Positions 47,366-58,483 of a stretch of DNA of 64,000 bases are shown in pieces. The first letter of the stretch is position 1. Every line of letters begins with the position of its first letter. The stretch is from Miscanthus floridulus (Eukaryota; Streptophyta; Magnoliopsida; Poales; Poaceae). The stretch is from positions 3,310,804-3,374,803 of the forward strand of contig NC_089586.1 in the NCBI RefSeq assembly GCF_019320115.1, in the 5' to 3' direction. The notes under the pieces were generated by a model. It searched no databases, was not told where the DNA came from, and saw only the letters and a program-made list of their open reading frames with translations. The translations under genes and the position numbers were made by a program.

Positions 47366-50300
47366 TGTAACACCCTGGTGTTATGCTAGCATTTAGGCAC
47401 TGCAAATCATGCATATCATGCATCATCAAGCATCCTAATCATACATGCCTAATCATGTAAAGAACAACTAAAACACTGCTTCGAAACATATGAAACATGT
47501 TGTGAAACCTGAATATTGCATACACTTGTTAGAGTTGTTTTGCCCTGATTTTGCTTACTACGTTAGTAGAACTTGTTTGGTTATGCTTGTAAATCATCTA
47601 GGATTATTTAGTTCAATTCTTGGAGCGAAGTTGTATTCAAATTATTTCAAAATTTTGCTTTAAAAATAATTCTCCAAAATTAAGGTTTTGAGTTAAAATT
47701 GACTTTAATTTTAGCATTCAAAATCTATCAAGAATTTGGCTTTGGTCATAAAATCAAAGTTGTAGATATTGAAAAATGGAACAAATTTCATTTTTGCACC
47801 AATTTGTGAAAATGTTTTTAAATGGCTCAAAAATGGGAATTTAATTCTGTTTATTTGAGAAATAAAAAGAAAATAATTTCATTTCGCTTAACAGGCCGCC
47901 GCTCAGCTTCTCGGCCCACGGCCGAAGCCGGCCTGGCCCGCGTCCCCGCCTACCACGCGCCTCACCAGCCCAGCGCACTAGCCCACCTCGCGCGCCGGCC
48001 CACGCGCCACGCCATCCCACGCGCGTCTCGCCTCGGCCCAGCCCCACGCCGTTCCCCTGCTCGCCGCTCGCACACGCGCCGACCGCGGCAGAGCACGCCC
48101 ACCGCATGGCGGCCATGCGCCGTCAATGCCGTCGCGCGTCGCAGCCGGCCTGCGCCCGTGCCCATGCGCCCACCTACTTCTGCTAAAGCCACTGTGCTCG
48201 CTTGCACTCTCCCACGCTGCCTCTCCTCTCCGCTAGCGCTGAGCTCACCCACTCTCCCCCTCGCCGCGCCACCACACCCGCCGGCCAAATTCGCCGCTTC
48301 TCCTCCACCTCGGCCAGCAATCGTGCGCCCGCAGCTCCGCCTCGCTCTCCGGCACGTGGTGCTCGTGCTTGTGCCGACTGTCGAGCTCAGGTAGCGCCTT
48401 CTCGCGCCTCGCCACCGTCGGCCATGGCGCCGCCGTGCTCGGCCGCCGTGGAAGGCACCCTTCCTGCTCTTCTCCACCCTGCCTAGCTACATTCCCGCCT
48501 TCGCCAGCTTCTCGCGAACCACATACGCCCGCTAGCTCGCCCTGTCATGGCCGGTAATGGCCGCCGGTCTCGTTGGCCGAGCCGCGCCGCCGCGGTGTCA
48601 CAGCGCCGGCGTGGCTTCGCCTCGGTCGAAGCTGGGCCAATGAGGCCATGGGCCGACGCCCTGCCGGGCCGCCTGCCCCTTCCCTTCGCTCGGGCCGCGT
48701 AGGCCAAGTGTGGCCGTGGGCCGACTTATTCCCGTGGGCCGGCCCAGTAGCAATAGGAGGATTTGTTTTCAATTTTTTCTTTATTATTTGAAAATAGAAA
48801 TGGTTTAGAAAATGTTTGGATACTCAAATTTGCTCCAAATCTATTGAAATAAATTTTTCTAGGTTCCTTATCACCAGATCTACTTGGAAAAATTATTGCA
48901 TGTCATTTTTGGGATGCTTTTCTGTAGGACTTTATTTAATCATGGATATTGCTGATAACTTGAAAAATGTGTAGAAAAATCTATGGGCTTCAAAAAAAAT
49001 ATGATTTCAAGTTTGTTAATCTTCTTATGTAATGTACTTCCTAGGAAAAATATGTGTCATGCATGTACTGTAGAAAAATTTTGAGGTGTAGTTCAAGTAC
49101 CTTTAATGGCTGATTTTTGTTATTTTAGCTAGAGCGCAAACTTTGTATAAAACATGCATGTGATAATTTTTGTATAGTGATTGTATGCTATGAAGATCAT
49201 AGGAAAAATGCTAACTCTATTGTTTGACACTTTTCACGGTACAAAGTATTTTCATGTTCATAATCATGCCATAGCTTGTTATTTTTGTGTAGACTAATCC
49301 ACTCATTCAAATACCATGAAAATCTAATAGTAGACTACTTAGGGTAGTACTATGCTATAGTAATTTTCTCAGATTTTTCTAAGCAATAAAAATAGATGTT
49401 GCTATTCAAACCTATTATTAATTAGGGTTTAATTAAGTGTTGCTTTTTGTGTGATTAAGAAATTAGTAAAGCTTTGGTGTATCTTTGAAGCAATTAATAA
49501 GATGTGTTGATTTAGCATATTAGGAGTAGAAGAGAATGCAGTAGATGACATGTGCTTGTAGTATATGTTCTTGGATGATGTTGACTACCTTGCATTCAAG
49601 CATATCCCTTGTATTCATCTCATCCGATGCACCGATTGCATAAGCACTTACGCATATTGCATCATACAGGATCGCAAACCAAGAACCCAGTCGTCATACC
49701 CAAGGAGCTTGAGGAGCAGTTCGAGGTGCAGCCGCAGGAAGTGCCTGAAGCCGACGAGGAGGACATTGAGGAACTTTCGGAGTGCCCCAATCACCGCCCG
49801 AGCTCCTTCAAGAGAGGCAAGCCCTGGAGCATTTTCTCCCGGTTTGCAATTATTAATTAAATGCTTTACTTTAATTGATGCATTACGTTCAGGAGTTGTT
49901 TGCAACCGTTGCTGCATTATACCTTGTCTACCTTTGTTATACTATATCCTTGTTACCCTGGTATCCGTAGTCGAGTCAATGCTTAGCTGGCTTAGACCGG
50001 TAGAAGTCGGGTGATTTCCTATCACCTGCGAGCTATAGGTGGTTACCTGGATCTGCTTGGATGACTATGAAGTCATGGTATAACTAAGTGTTAAATGAAG
50101 TTGAGACCGGACGGAGACTTGTAGAGTTTTGGACTGTAGTGCTTTCCGTCTGTGTCGATTAAGGACCGACCGTTGTTGGGCCTCGAGTCATGTTGAACGC
50201 ATGCCTTACATTTAGCTGGCCGGATAAAGTACCTTCCGACCGCGAAGCTGGGAGATTATTCGGGCCGAGTAGATTGCCCGCAATGCACTGTGCCAGAGCA

Positions 50301-51288
50301 GGTGTGGTAGGACACGGGGGCGAGATGATAAGACCAAAGTGCAGTCGGTCGGCCCTCGGGTACATGTGGTTCCTGGCAAACTAGAGATTCCTGGATAGTT
50401 GACTCGGTGATCAATATCTCACTTTAGCGGGTGAGTGAGGTTTGTGTAAGGAATAAATCACCAGCTGGTTAGGAATCGATTCAAATCACCATCGCTCCTG
50501 GACAGTGAGCACTTGACTTGAGTGACTTCATCGTAGTAAATGTTTATGGAACACTTGGACAATTATAATGAATATGACAGTATGGAAGTTGTTTAATGAT
50601 CATTGGTTATCATTATCTGCTTCATCACGTGTTTGCTCTAGTATAGGTGCAAATCTAGTCGACAGGTTAATAACAATTAACTTGACAATAATGCTTTTGA
50701 AAAGGGTCTTGAAATGCTAAAAATGCTTCTTTTTGCAAATGAGTCAGCTACCCTACTATAAAGCCCTTCATAATCCTTGGTGTCGCTTATTTTCGGTTAT
50801 GTTGGGTAAATCTAGCTGAGTACCTTCTCGTACTTAGGGTTTTATTCCCACTTGTTGCAGATGGGCAGATGTATTACTGCTACTATATCAACTGCCTTTA
50901 TCCTGTGATGGGTGATGCTTAGGACCATGGGCATGGTCATTCCTTACATCTCGTCTGATGCTTTTGTTGGAGATGATCATTCACTGGCACTGTATTTGAA
51001 CTCCGTGTGAGTGTGTGTGTGGTTTGAACAAATGGCTTCCGCTACTTTTATTCGAACTTGTTTTGTAATAACTATGTTTAAACTCTGATGTATCTGAGAT
51101 GCAAACTTTTATGTAATATGTGATGGTGACCGCTAAACTTATTACGATCTTGGCTGGAATAGAAGTTGGTTTAAAATCTTTCATGATTTCATGGACTACC
51201 GGGTTATACGGGCTTAAGTTTGCTGAATCGTCTGCTCTGACGGATGATTTTCTTACTTAATTTCGTATAATTGGTCGGTTCTGTTACA
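47366..51288 (+). mobile_element. Solo LTR G, 3.9 kb, probably Tekay-type gypsy
   Basis: A 3923-bp unit starts TGTAACACCC and ends CTGTTACA, with ACTTC on both sides (47361-47365 and 51289-51293 by offset). It contains no gag-pol and no internal LTR repeat, so it is a solo LTR. TGTAACACCC starts and lengths of 3-4 kb are usual for Tekay/Del-like gypsy LTRs of grasses (established knowledge, lineage still inferred). A sharply bounded GC-rich core lies at 47890-48770. The orientation given assumes TGTAACACCC is the 5' end. Confidence 0.85.
49664..49860 (+). other. Acidic ORF segment inside LTR G
   Basis: After a CATACAG that could be a splice acceptor, an open frame encodes an acidic peptide (PKELEEQFEVQPQEVPEADE and onward to SSFKRGKPW) and ends at TAA near 49860. 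The composition looks coding, but nothing is recognised. It may be an untranslated-leader exon of the parent element. Confidence 0.3.
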
Positions 51289-52168
51289 ACTTCATCACAA
51301 TAGGCTTCTATGTTTGTGTTGTCAAATTCCTTCCCATTGTCACTTCTTATCTTCTTAAGCTTCACTTCAAATTCATTTTGTGCTCTCTTGGCAAACTTCT
51401 TGAAACAAGATGCAACTTCGGATTTGTCATGAAGGAAGAATACCCATGTATACCTTGAATAGTCATCAACAATCACAAGACAATAAAGATTTCCTCCCAA
51501 ACTCTTGTATGTTGTTGGCCCAAATAAGTCCATGTGAAGGAGTTCTAGCACTCTTGTGGTTGATATAAAAGCTTTGGTTGGATGAGTATTTGCAACTTGC
51601 TTGTCGGCTTGACATGCACTACAAAGCTTGTCCTTCTCAAACTTCACATCCTTCAACCCTCTCACCAAATCATTCTTCATCAGCTTCTTGAGTGAGCTCA
51701 TCCCAACATGAGCAAGTCTTCTATGCCATAGCCACCCAAGTGTTATTTTGGTGAATAGGCATGTCTTCAAGTTTGTATCTTCGGAGGTGAAGTCCACTAG
51801 ATATAGGTTATTGTATCTAAATCCTTTGAATATCATATGATCATCATGCTTCTTGGATACAATAACCTCCTTCTCGGTAAACAAGCATTGAAAGCCAAGA
51901 TCACACAATTGTCCAACGGATAGCAAGTTGAAACTCAATAAAGCAACATATAGCACATTGAAGATGGAATGATCATTTGATATAGCCACTTTGCCCAATC
52001 CTTTGACCTTGCCCTTTGAGTTATCTCCAAATGTGATTCTTTCTTATCCATCTACTTCTTCATCTAGTGAGGTGAACATACGAGGATCACCGATCATATG
52101 TTGTGTGCAACCACTATCAATAACCCAATGACTTCCACCGGTCTTGTAGTTCACCTACACACATGAGA

Positions 52169-54574
52169 TCAAGCTTTAGGAACCCAAACTTGTTGAGGGC
52201 CCTTCACCTTCTCAACAAGTGACTTTGCAACCCAAATTTTCTTAGGCCTATTCTTGTTGGGAGGTCCTAAGAACATCACTTTTATCTTTCTACTAGAATC
52301 CTTTCTAAGCATGTAGTGAGCATTGAAGGCAAAAGGTCTAGCATGCTTGGGCAAGGGTTGTGGTGGTGGAGTTTGGCACTCATGAGCAAAGTGGCATTCT
52401 TGTCCACACTCAAAACATCTCTTTGACTTTGGCTTGGACTTATGTTGTTGTTGAGCTTGAGCCTTCTTTTCTTGGTTTGCCAAGTACCCAATGCCATTTC
52501 TATCCATTTTCATGATGATGTTCGTTAGTAGCTCACTTTAAAGATGCTTGCCTCTAGTGAACTTGCTCAATCCAATCTTAAGATGCTCTTTCTCCAACTT
52601 GAGCTTCTTGTTTTCTTCCTTGAGAGCATCATTGTTTTTCTCTTCCTTGAGCTTCTTGTTCTCATCTTTGAGCTTCTCATTCTCAAGGATCAAACCATCA
52701 TCATGAACAATAGTTTCTAGCACAATATACTTGGTGGAATTGAGTTTTTCAAGATCTTTCTTGAGCTTTTCATTGTCATTCTTGAGCTTGACAAACTCAT
52801 CATAATCATTGGCTTCAACCACTTGCTTGCCCTTGCTACTAGAACTTTGCTCAATGCTCTCAATAATCAAGTCATCACATGATGTAGCTATATCAATCTT
52901 AACAACATCATTAGTAGCATCATATGGCTCATTGGATAAGAATTCTTGAGCAATAACAAGATTATCATGATTAACCTTAAGAGTAGTATATTCTTCTCTT
53001 AGCTTGTTGTAGCTAGTGATGAGCTCATTATGTGTTCTCTCAAGTTTATCATGTTTTTCTTTAAGCTCTTTCTTAGAAGATTTGAGATCCTTGAGTTTGG
53101 ATGATATAGCATCATTTGCTTCTTTAAGCTCAACACTAGCCTTTTCTGCTATATCACATTTGGCTAAACGAGAATCATTTTTAGCTTCTAGCTTTTCATT
53201 TTTAGCACTAGTTTTTATAATGATCTTAGTGTATTGTTTCAGCAATCTAGCAAGATCATCATAAGAAGGTGATTCATATTCATCATCATCACTATCGCTA
53301 TCATCATCACTAGCATGCTCATCATCACTACTATCATCATTATTAGATACCTTGCGGTCACCCTTGGCCATAAGGCATAGGTGTGTAGAGGATGATGGCG
53401 GTGGTGGCGGTGAAGATGATGAAGAGTCGATAACAATTGCGGCCACCTTCTCGTTGTCACTATCATCATTGGATGAGGCACTAGATGAATCAATGTCCAT
53501 GAGCCAATCACCGACAATGTATGCCTTTCCACTCTTCTTCTTCTTGTGGAAGTCCTTCTTCTTGCCATCTCTCTTCTTGTATGGCTTGTTCTTCTTCTTC
53601 TCTTCTTTTTCTTCATTACTTGAGTCATCTTTCTTGCCCTTGTATTTGTTCTTGAACTTGTCTTTCTTGGGCTTAGAGCATTGGTGTGCTAGATGACCAA
53701 GTTCTCCACAATTGAAGCAATCCATCTCAGAGATTAGCTTCCTTCTAGAGCTAGTGAAAAACTTCTTCTTCTTGCCATCAAACTTGATGCCACTCTTGTT
53801 GAGCTTCTTTAGCATTTTGGCGGTCTTTTTTACCATGAGAGCAAGACTTTCATCATCAACTTCATCATCACTTGAGCTCTCATACTCAAGTCTTGCTTTA
53901 CCCTTCTCTTGGCTAGCTTTGAATGCTAAGTCCTTATCTTTCTTCTTGGTAGAGGATGAGCCATCTTGTGACATAATATGCACGTACATCTCATGGGCAT
54001 TGATCTTTCCCAAGATTTGTATCGGTGTAGCGGTGGAAAGATCACCTTGATAAAGCATGGTCACAATATGCCCATATTTATCAATAGGGAGGACACTCAA
54101 GATCTTTCTTACAACATCGGATGGTTGCATTTGAGTGAGTCCAAACCCATTGACTTCCTCTACAAGAACATTCAAACGTGAATACATCTCATTAGCATAT
54201 TCTTTAGGAAGCATTTCAAAAGAGCTGAGCTTTTTTATGACAAGATGATAGCGTTCCTCACGCTCACTCTTAGTTCCCTCATGGAGCGCATAAATGTCCG
54301 ACCATAGTGCATGGACGTCTTTGTGGTTGCTCACCCGATTGAACACACCTTTGCAAAGGCCTCTAAAGATGGTGTTTCAAGCCTTTGCATTCCACTACTC
54401 ATAATTCACCTCATCGCCTTGTAGGTGAGTAGTATCCCGAGGTTTTGGGAAGCCTTGTGAGGTGGCTCTAAGAATACCAACATCTAGAGCTTCTAGATAC
54501 ACCTCCATGCTAATTTTCCAATAAGGAAAATCATCTCCCTCAAAGATAGGAGGAGGTCCATCCCCATAAGACAT
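52169..54574 (-). pseudogene. Gag of copia E
   Basis: ATG at 54574, MSYGDGPPPIFEGDDFPYWK. One frame runs to VWVPKA at 52169 with only three stops (two near 54370-54395, one near 52535 where Gln is expected). UBN2-type N-terminus; zinc knuckle 1 CFNCGELGHLAHQC at 53678-53719; Ser/Asp-rich linker; a coiled coil of about 250 residues (53250-52560); knuckle 2 CFECGQECHFAHEC at 52376-52417. The two knuckles are about 420 residues apart. Total about 800 residues, long for a copia Gag but usual for SIRE-like elements. It should form particles and package RNA. Confidence 0.9.
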
Positions 54575-54612
54575 CTTGCTCTAGGTAGTTAAGCCTAAAT
54601 ACGTGAGCACGA

Positions 54613-54625
54613 GACTCTAATACCA
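54613..54625 (-). other. Primer-binding site of copia E
   Basis: TGGTATTAGAGTC on the minus strand, 2 bp from the LTR. It is an initiator methionine tRNA complement with two differences. Confidence 0.8.
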
Positions 54626-54627
54626 AT

Positions 54628-56112
54628 TGAAAGGATCAAGATGCCCAAGAGGGGGGGTGAATTGGGCTAATTACAAATTTCTTTGCAATAATCAAATCCT
54701 ATGGTTAGCACAATTAACCCCTTGTGCCTAGAAAGTGTTTCTATTGATCTAACGCATAAAAGTTTAGCACCCTAAGTTCCAATCCTACTCTAGCATGTCA
54801 ATTCTAGGAATGTAAAAGACAAGTATTGAATTGCTCAAAGTAAATGCTTAAAGTAAAGAGAGGAGAAGGAACGCAGCGATGTTTTGCCAAGGTATCGGAG
54901 AGTCGCCACTCCCCACTAGTCCTCATTGGAGCACCCGCGCAAGGGTGTAGCTTCTCTTGATCCACGCAAGGATCAAGTGCTCTCTATAGGTTAATTATTT
55001 GACACTCCATCGCGGTGAATCACCCACAACCGCTCACAACTTGAGTTGGGTCACCCACAAGCTTCGTCGGATGATCACCAAACTACCAATCACCACCAAG
55101 CCATCTAGGTGATGGCGATCACCAAGAGTAACAAGCACGAACTCTCACTTGACCACGACAAGCCTAATGAGAAGGGTGGATGTACACTTTGCTACTCTTG
55201 CTTCACTAATGAGGGCTCTCTTTGGGATTCTCAAATCTTAATCACCTCACTAGGACCTTGCTCTTCTTGGCACTCTCAAACATGTTTCTCAGCTGTTGGA
55301 ATGAGCAAAAGTACCCCCACACACGAATGGAGGTGGTATTTATAACATGGGCTAAAAAATGAACCGTTATGTGCCTCTACGGGGTGACCAGACGCTCTGG
55401 TCATGTTGACCGGACGCGCCGATCAGTTTACCCTGAACTCTAGTATTTACAGTGTGACCGGACGCTGGCCAATGTCTGGTCAGCACTGACCAGACACGTC
55501 TGGTCGAGATTTTCCCTTTCTAGAACCTTATTAGAGTCGACCGGACGATGGCCCTCAGCGTCCGGTCACATGACCTCTCAGTGTTCGGTCGCACCAGACA
55601 AAAACACCTCGGTCAAATGAACTGACCAGACCCTGAGCCAGCGTCCGGTCACACCAGAGCCAGTGTCCGGTCAGTATTTGACCCTCCATTCACTTTCAAC
55701 TCTCGATCACATGTGAGTGAAGTTTGCTCCATTGGATCTAAGGACTATTTTGGAGCTACCTAATGCTAGTTTTAGCAAGTGTGCACCACACCTAACCCAC
55801 TAGACTTACCTAGGTCAAGCTACCCATTCATACCCCCCTTAATAGTATGGCCAAAGGAAAAACAAAGTCCTAAACTACTCTAAGTGTCACTCCAACTCCA
55901 ATCGACACTTAGAACTAGTCCATCCTTAACCTTGTCGTCCATCCTTTGAAAACCAAAATGATTTCCATCATAGGGGCATGACCATCATGATAGCCCAATC
56001 AATCTCCATTACCATGACCTAACTTAATTGCCTCTGCAAAACACACGTTAGTCACAATAATCGTGTATTGTCATTAATCACCAAAACCCAACTAGGGGCC
56101 TAGATGCTTTCA
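54628..56112 (-). repeat. 5' LTR of copia E
   Basis: Pair of 36633-38118. TATA (complement of 55337-55344) lies about 40 bp from the GACCGGACGC cluster at 55384-55680. Confidence 0.92.
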
Positions 56113-56569
56113 CGCCCGACGCTTGGATCCACGAGCTCCATCTCGCTCGATCCCTAAACTACCTCGGCAGCGTCCGACACATGCGCCCAATGCTAGGATC
56201 TGCGAGCTCCGTCTCGCCTGATCCCTAAACTGCCTCGGTTGCGCCTGACGCGTGCGCCCGACGTCAGGATCCACGAGCTCCATCTTGCTCGATCCCCAAA
56301 CTGCCTCGATCCCTAAAACACCTAGGGGGCTCGAGGGCTACACCCGTGGGTGCTCAGGGGCTACACCCGCGGGTGCACTCGCACGCACCCGCTGATGAAA
56401 CAAAACTTCCCCCGCAGGCAACACAAAAAACCCCTAGACGATTCTACCCGAATCGCTCGGGGCTACACCCGTGGGTGCTCAGGGGCTACACCCGTGGGTG
56501 CGCTCACGTGCACCGACCATCAAGACAAAAATCTCCTAGGAGATTCTACCCGAATCGCCCAGGGGCTCC
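56113..56569 (+). repeat. Gypsy C 3' region: end of the 70-bp array and a 22-bp repeat block
   Basis: 56113-56330 continues the array cut by copia E. From 56337 the unit GGGCTACACCCGTGGGTGCT recurs four times in two blocks (56337-56385 and 56459-56510). Each block is followed by CCTAG..GATTCTACCCGAATCG, giving a higher-order period of about 120 bp. A purine-rich AGGGGCTCC just before 56570 could be the polypurine tract. Confidence 0.75.
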
Positions 56570-57833
56570 TGCCGGGTTTATAAACCTAGGGTCCCTCATG
56601 CACCAGCTTCCCAACAAAAGGCTTGGCCCAGCAGACAACATTGCAAATGATGCGCAAATCCTGGGCCAGCCCAAATACCTAAACAACAGGCCAGAAGGGT
56701 GATCTAATCTCTGACTGGAAGGCCTGGCCGAAGAGGAACGGCGCCCGCTTTCGACCCCGGCCCACCTCTCCGATCGGAGCGCTCGCTTCCGACATCGGCC
56801 CACCTCCGGATGACCTCTCTGACCAGAAGGCCTGGCCAAACACCGCCTCCAACTCCTACCTACATCTCTGACCAAGGATGCACTGAACTCCTGCTTATAG
56901 TTCTTCTCCGACTAGCGCAAACAGAGCCGACTGGGACCAATCGATCGGGGATGCCCGCTCAGTAAGGACTAGGAAACGGACAGAGAAGAGTAAAGCAGGG
57001 CACTCAAGTCAACCGCAATACCAAGGACCGTACCCTGTACACCCACAAGATAGTACCCTGCAACCTCCTGGCGTGTCAGAACCCCAGCAGTGTTGTGGGC
57101 GCCGACATTTTCCCTATAGTGTTGTGGGGGCCATCAACTCCCATACCAGACAAACACGGTAAGGCTCCCCCCACATGCCTCTGGGCATCAACAGTGTTGT
57201 GGGCGCTGACATTTACCATACCGGGCGAACATGGTAAAACCCCCTACAGGCCTTTGGGCATCAACAGTATGGCAGGTACCGACGTCTGCCATACTAGAAG
57301 AAGATGACACAACCTCCCACGTGCATCTGACATTAAACAGTATTGTGGGCGCCTACCATCATCTCATACCCGCCGGTGTGGGCAACAAGACTTAGTAGCA
57401 TACGTACACTCTTTCACTCTCACTTGTAAGGCCATCCCCTTCATCTATAAAAGGGGATGCACTCTCTCCCAAAAAGGGGATGGCTCAGTTCACTTACATT
57501 GATTCACCCTTTATAACTTTAGACACTCTAAAGTTATACAAAGCACACGCTCGAACACTTAGCACATAGCGGAGCTCCCGTCACTCTCGACCCTTCAGAC
57601 CAGAGTCCGACCGGACCTCTTGTACCCCCCATCTTTCTCCCTTCTGTTTGTAACCCCACTGCAAACTTCGAGCACCTGGGCTCAGGAATAAAGTCACCGA
57701 CCGACTCAAACTAGACGTAAGGCACGTTGCTTGAACCAGTATAAACCCAGCGTCATTGAGTGCTAGGCCACCTCCGATCACAACGTATAGCAAAACTACA
57801 AATACTTACGTGTTGGTCACTTTCTGCACCGAC
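56570..57833 (+). repeat. 3' LTR of gypsy C
   Basis: Begins TGCCGGGTTTATAAAC, like grass RIRE2/Retand-type LTRs (TGTCGGG...). A TATA box TATAAAA lies at 57446-57452. It ends where copia LTR sequence resumes near 57834. No partner LTR is present because the element's 5' end is gone, so the boundaries are approximate. Confidence 0.65.
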
Positions 57834-58482
57834 TGAGTGCAAGGGAGAGCAAGAGCCTAGTCGGGTGATTGAGATTTGATAATCCAAGATTAAGGACCTC
57901 ATTAGTTTATAGGGAGTAGCAAGTGTGCATCCACCTTTCTCATTAGGCTTGTCTTGGTCAAGTGAGAATTTGTGCTTGTTACTCTTGGTGATCGCCATTA
58001 CCTAGACGGCTCGGTGGTGATTGGGAGCTTGGTGATCATCTGGCGGAACTTGTGGATGACCCAAGTCATGTTGTGAGTGGTTGTGGGCGATTCACCGCGA
58101 CGGAGTGTTAAAGAATCAGCCCGTAGAGAGCACTTGATCCTTGCACGAATCAAGGGGGAGCTACACCCTTGTGCGGGTGCTCCAACAAGGACTAGTGGGG
58201 AGTGGCGACTCTCTGATACATCAGGAAAACATAGTTGTGTTCCTTTCCTTCTCTTTACATTGAGCATTTACATTTGAGCAATTCATTTCATGTCTTCACA
58301 TTCCTAGAATTGTCATGCTAGAGTAGGATTGGAACCTAGGGTGCAAAACTTTTATGCGGGAGAACAATAGAAACACATTCTAGGCACAAGGGGTGAAATG
58401 GGCTAAATGTAGGGCTTAATTATTGTAAAAGTTTAGAATTAGTCCAATTCACCCCCCCCTCTTGGGCATCTTGATCATTTCA
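57834..58482 (+). repeat. 3' LTR remnant of copia B
   Basis: Aligns with the last 650 bp of B's 5' LTR (about 13996-14646) in the same orientation and ends ATCATTTCA at 58482. Position and orientation fit the 3' LTR of B, entered by gypsy C. Confidence 0.75.
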
Positions 58483-58483
58483 A

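Larger units (their letters stand above)
44998..52154 (-). pseudogene. Pol of copia E, interrupted by solo LTR G
   Basis: Pol opens at GTG 52154, directly after a TAG, 14 bp past the Gag stop. Protease DSG at 52111-52119; GAG-pre-integrase HRRLAHVGMSSL near 51720; integrase HMDLFGP near 51530 and RSDNGKEF near 51335. Integrase is then split by LTR G (47366-51288) before NGVVERKN near 47315. It continues with VFGCKCHIYKK near 47110, reverse transcriptase from about 46420 with YVDD at 45944-45958, and RNase H to TKPLDEATF, ending at 44998. Other damage: TAA stops near 46216 and 45961 where Gln is expected, a stop near 46648 and a small disruption near 45236. Apart from the insertion this is the best-preserved pol of its family in the window. 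Confidence 0.9.
36633..56112 (-). mobile_element. Ty1/copia element E with accessory gene; hosts solo LTRs F2 and G
   Basis: LTRs of 1486 and 1485 bp (36633-38118, 54628-56112), primer site and polypurine tract define a complete minus-strand element of about 13.2 kb once F2 and G are removed. Flanks TGCCC and CGCCC differ by one transition, fitting a target duplication. By eye the LTRs differ at about 3-4% over the first 236 bp. Order on the minus strand: LTR, gag, pol, non-coding, accessory gene, polypurine tract, LTR. Same family as B. The extra gene makes it much larger than a minimal copia element. Confidence 0.92.
20839..57833 (+). mobile_element. Ty3/gypsy element C (Tat type), 5' truncated, hosting D and E
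   Basis: Own sequence lies at 20839-25632, 36035-36632 and 56113-57833; the gaps are copia D and copia E. It begins inside pol at the protease, so the 5' LTR, primer site and gag are lost. Pol has two RNase H domains (one after RT, a second around 22960-23210), which marks the Tat lineage (Ogre/Retand/RIRE2 relatives). A long non-coding 3' region with tandem repeats precedes the 3' LTR (56570-57833). Removing D and E restores one continuous element. Confidence 0.8.

Noticed and set aside
47822..48394. 190-codon ORF in the GC-rich core of LTR G
   Set aside because: Equally long frames exist on the opposite strand (47962-48477). The sequence is an Arg/Pro/Ala-rich by-product of GC content with no motif.
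36633..56112. CACTA or Mutator DNA transposon as the source of the TGAAAGG...CTTTCA ends
   Set aside because: Gag, pol, primer site and polypurine tract between direct repeats show an LTR retrotransposon.
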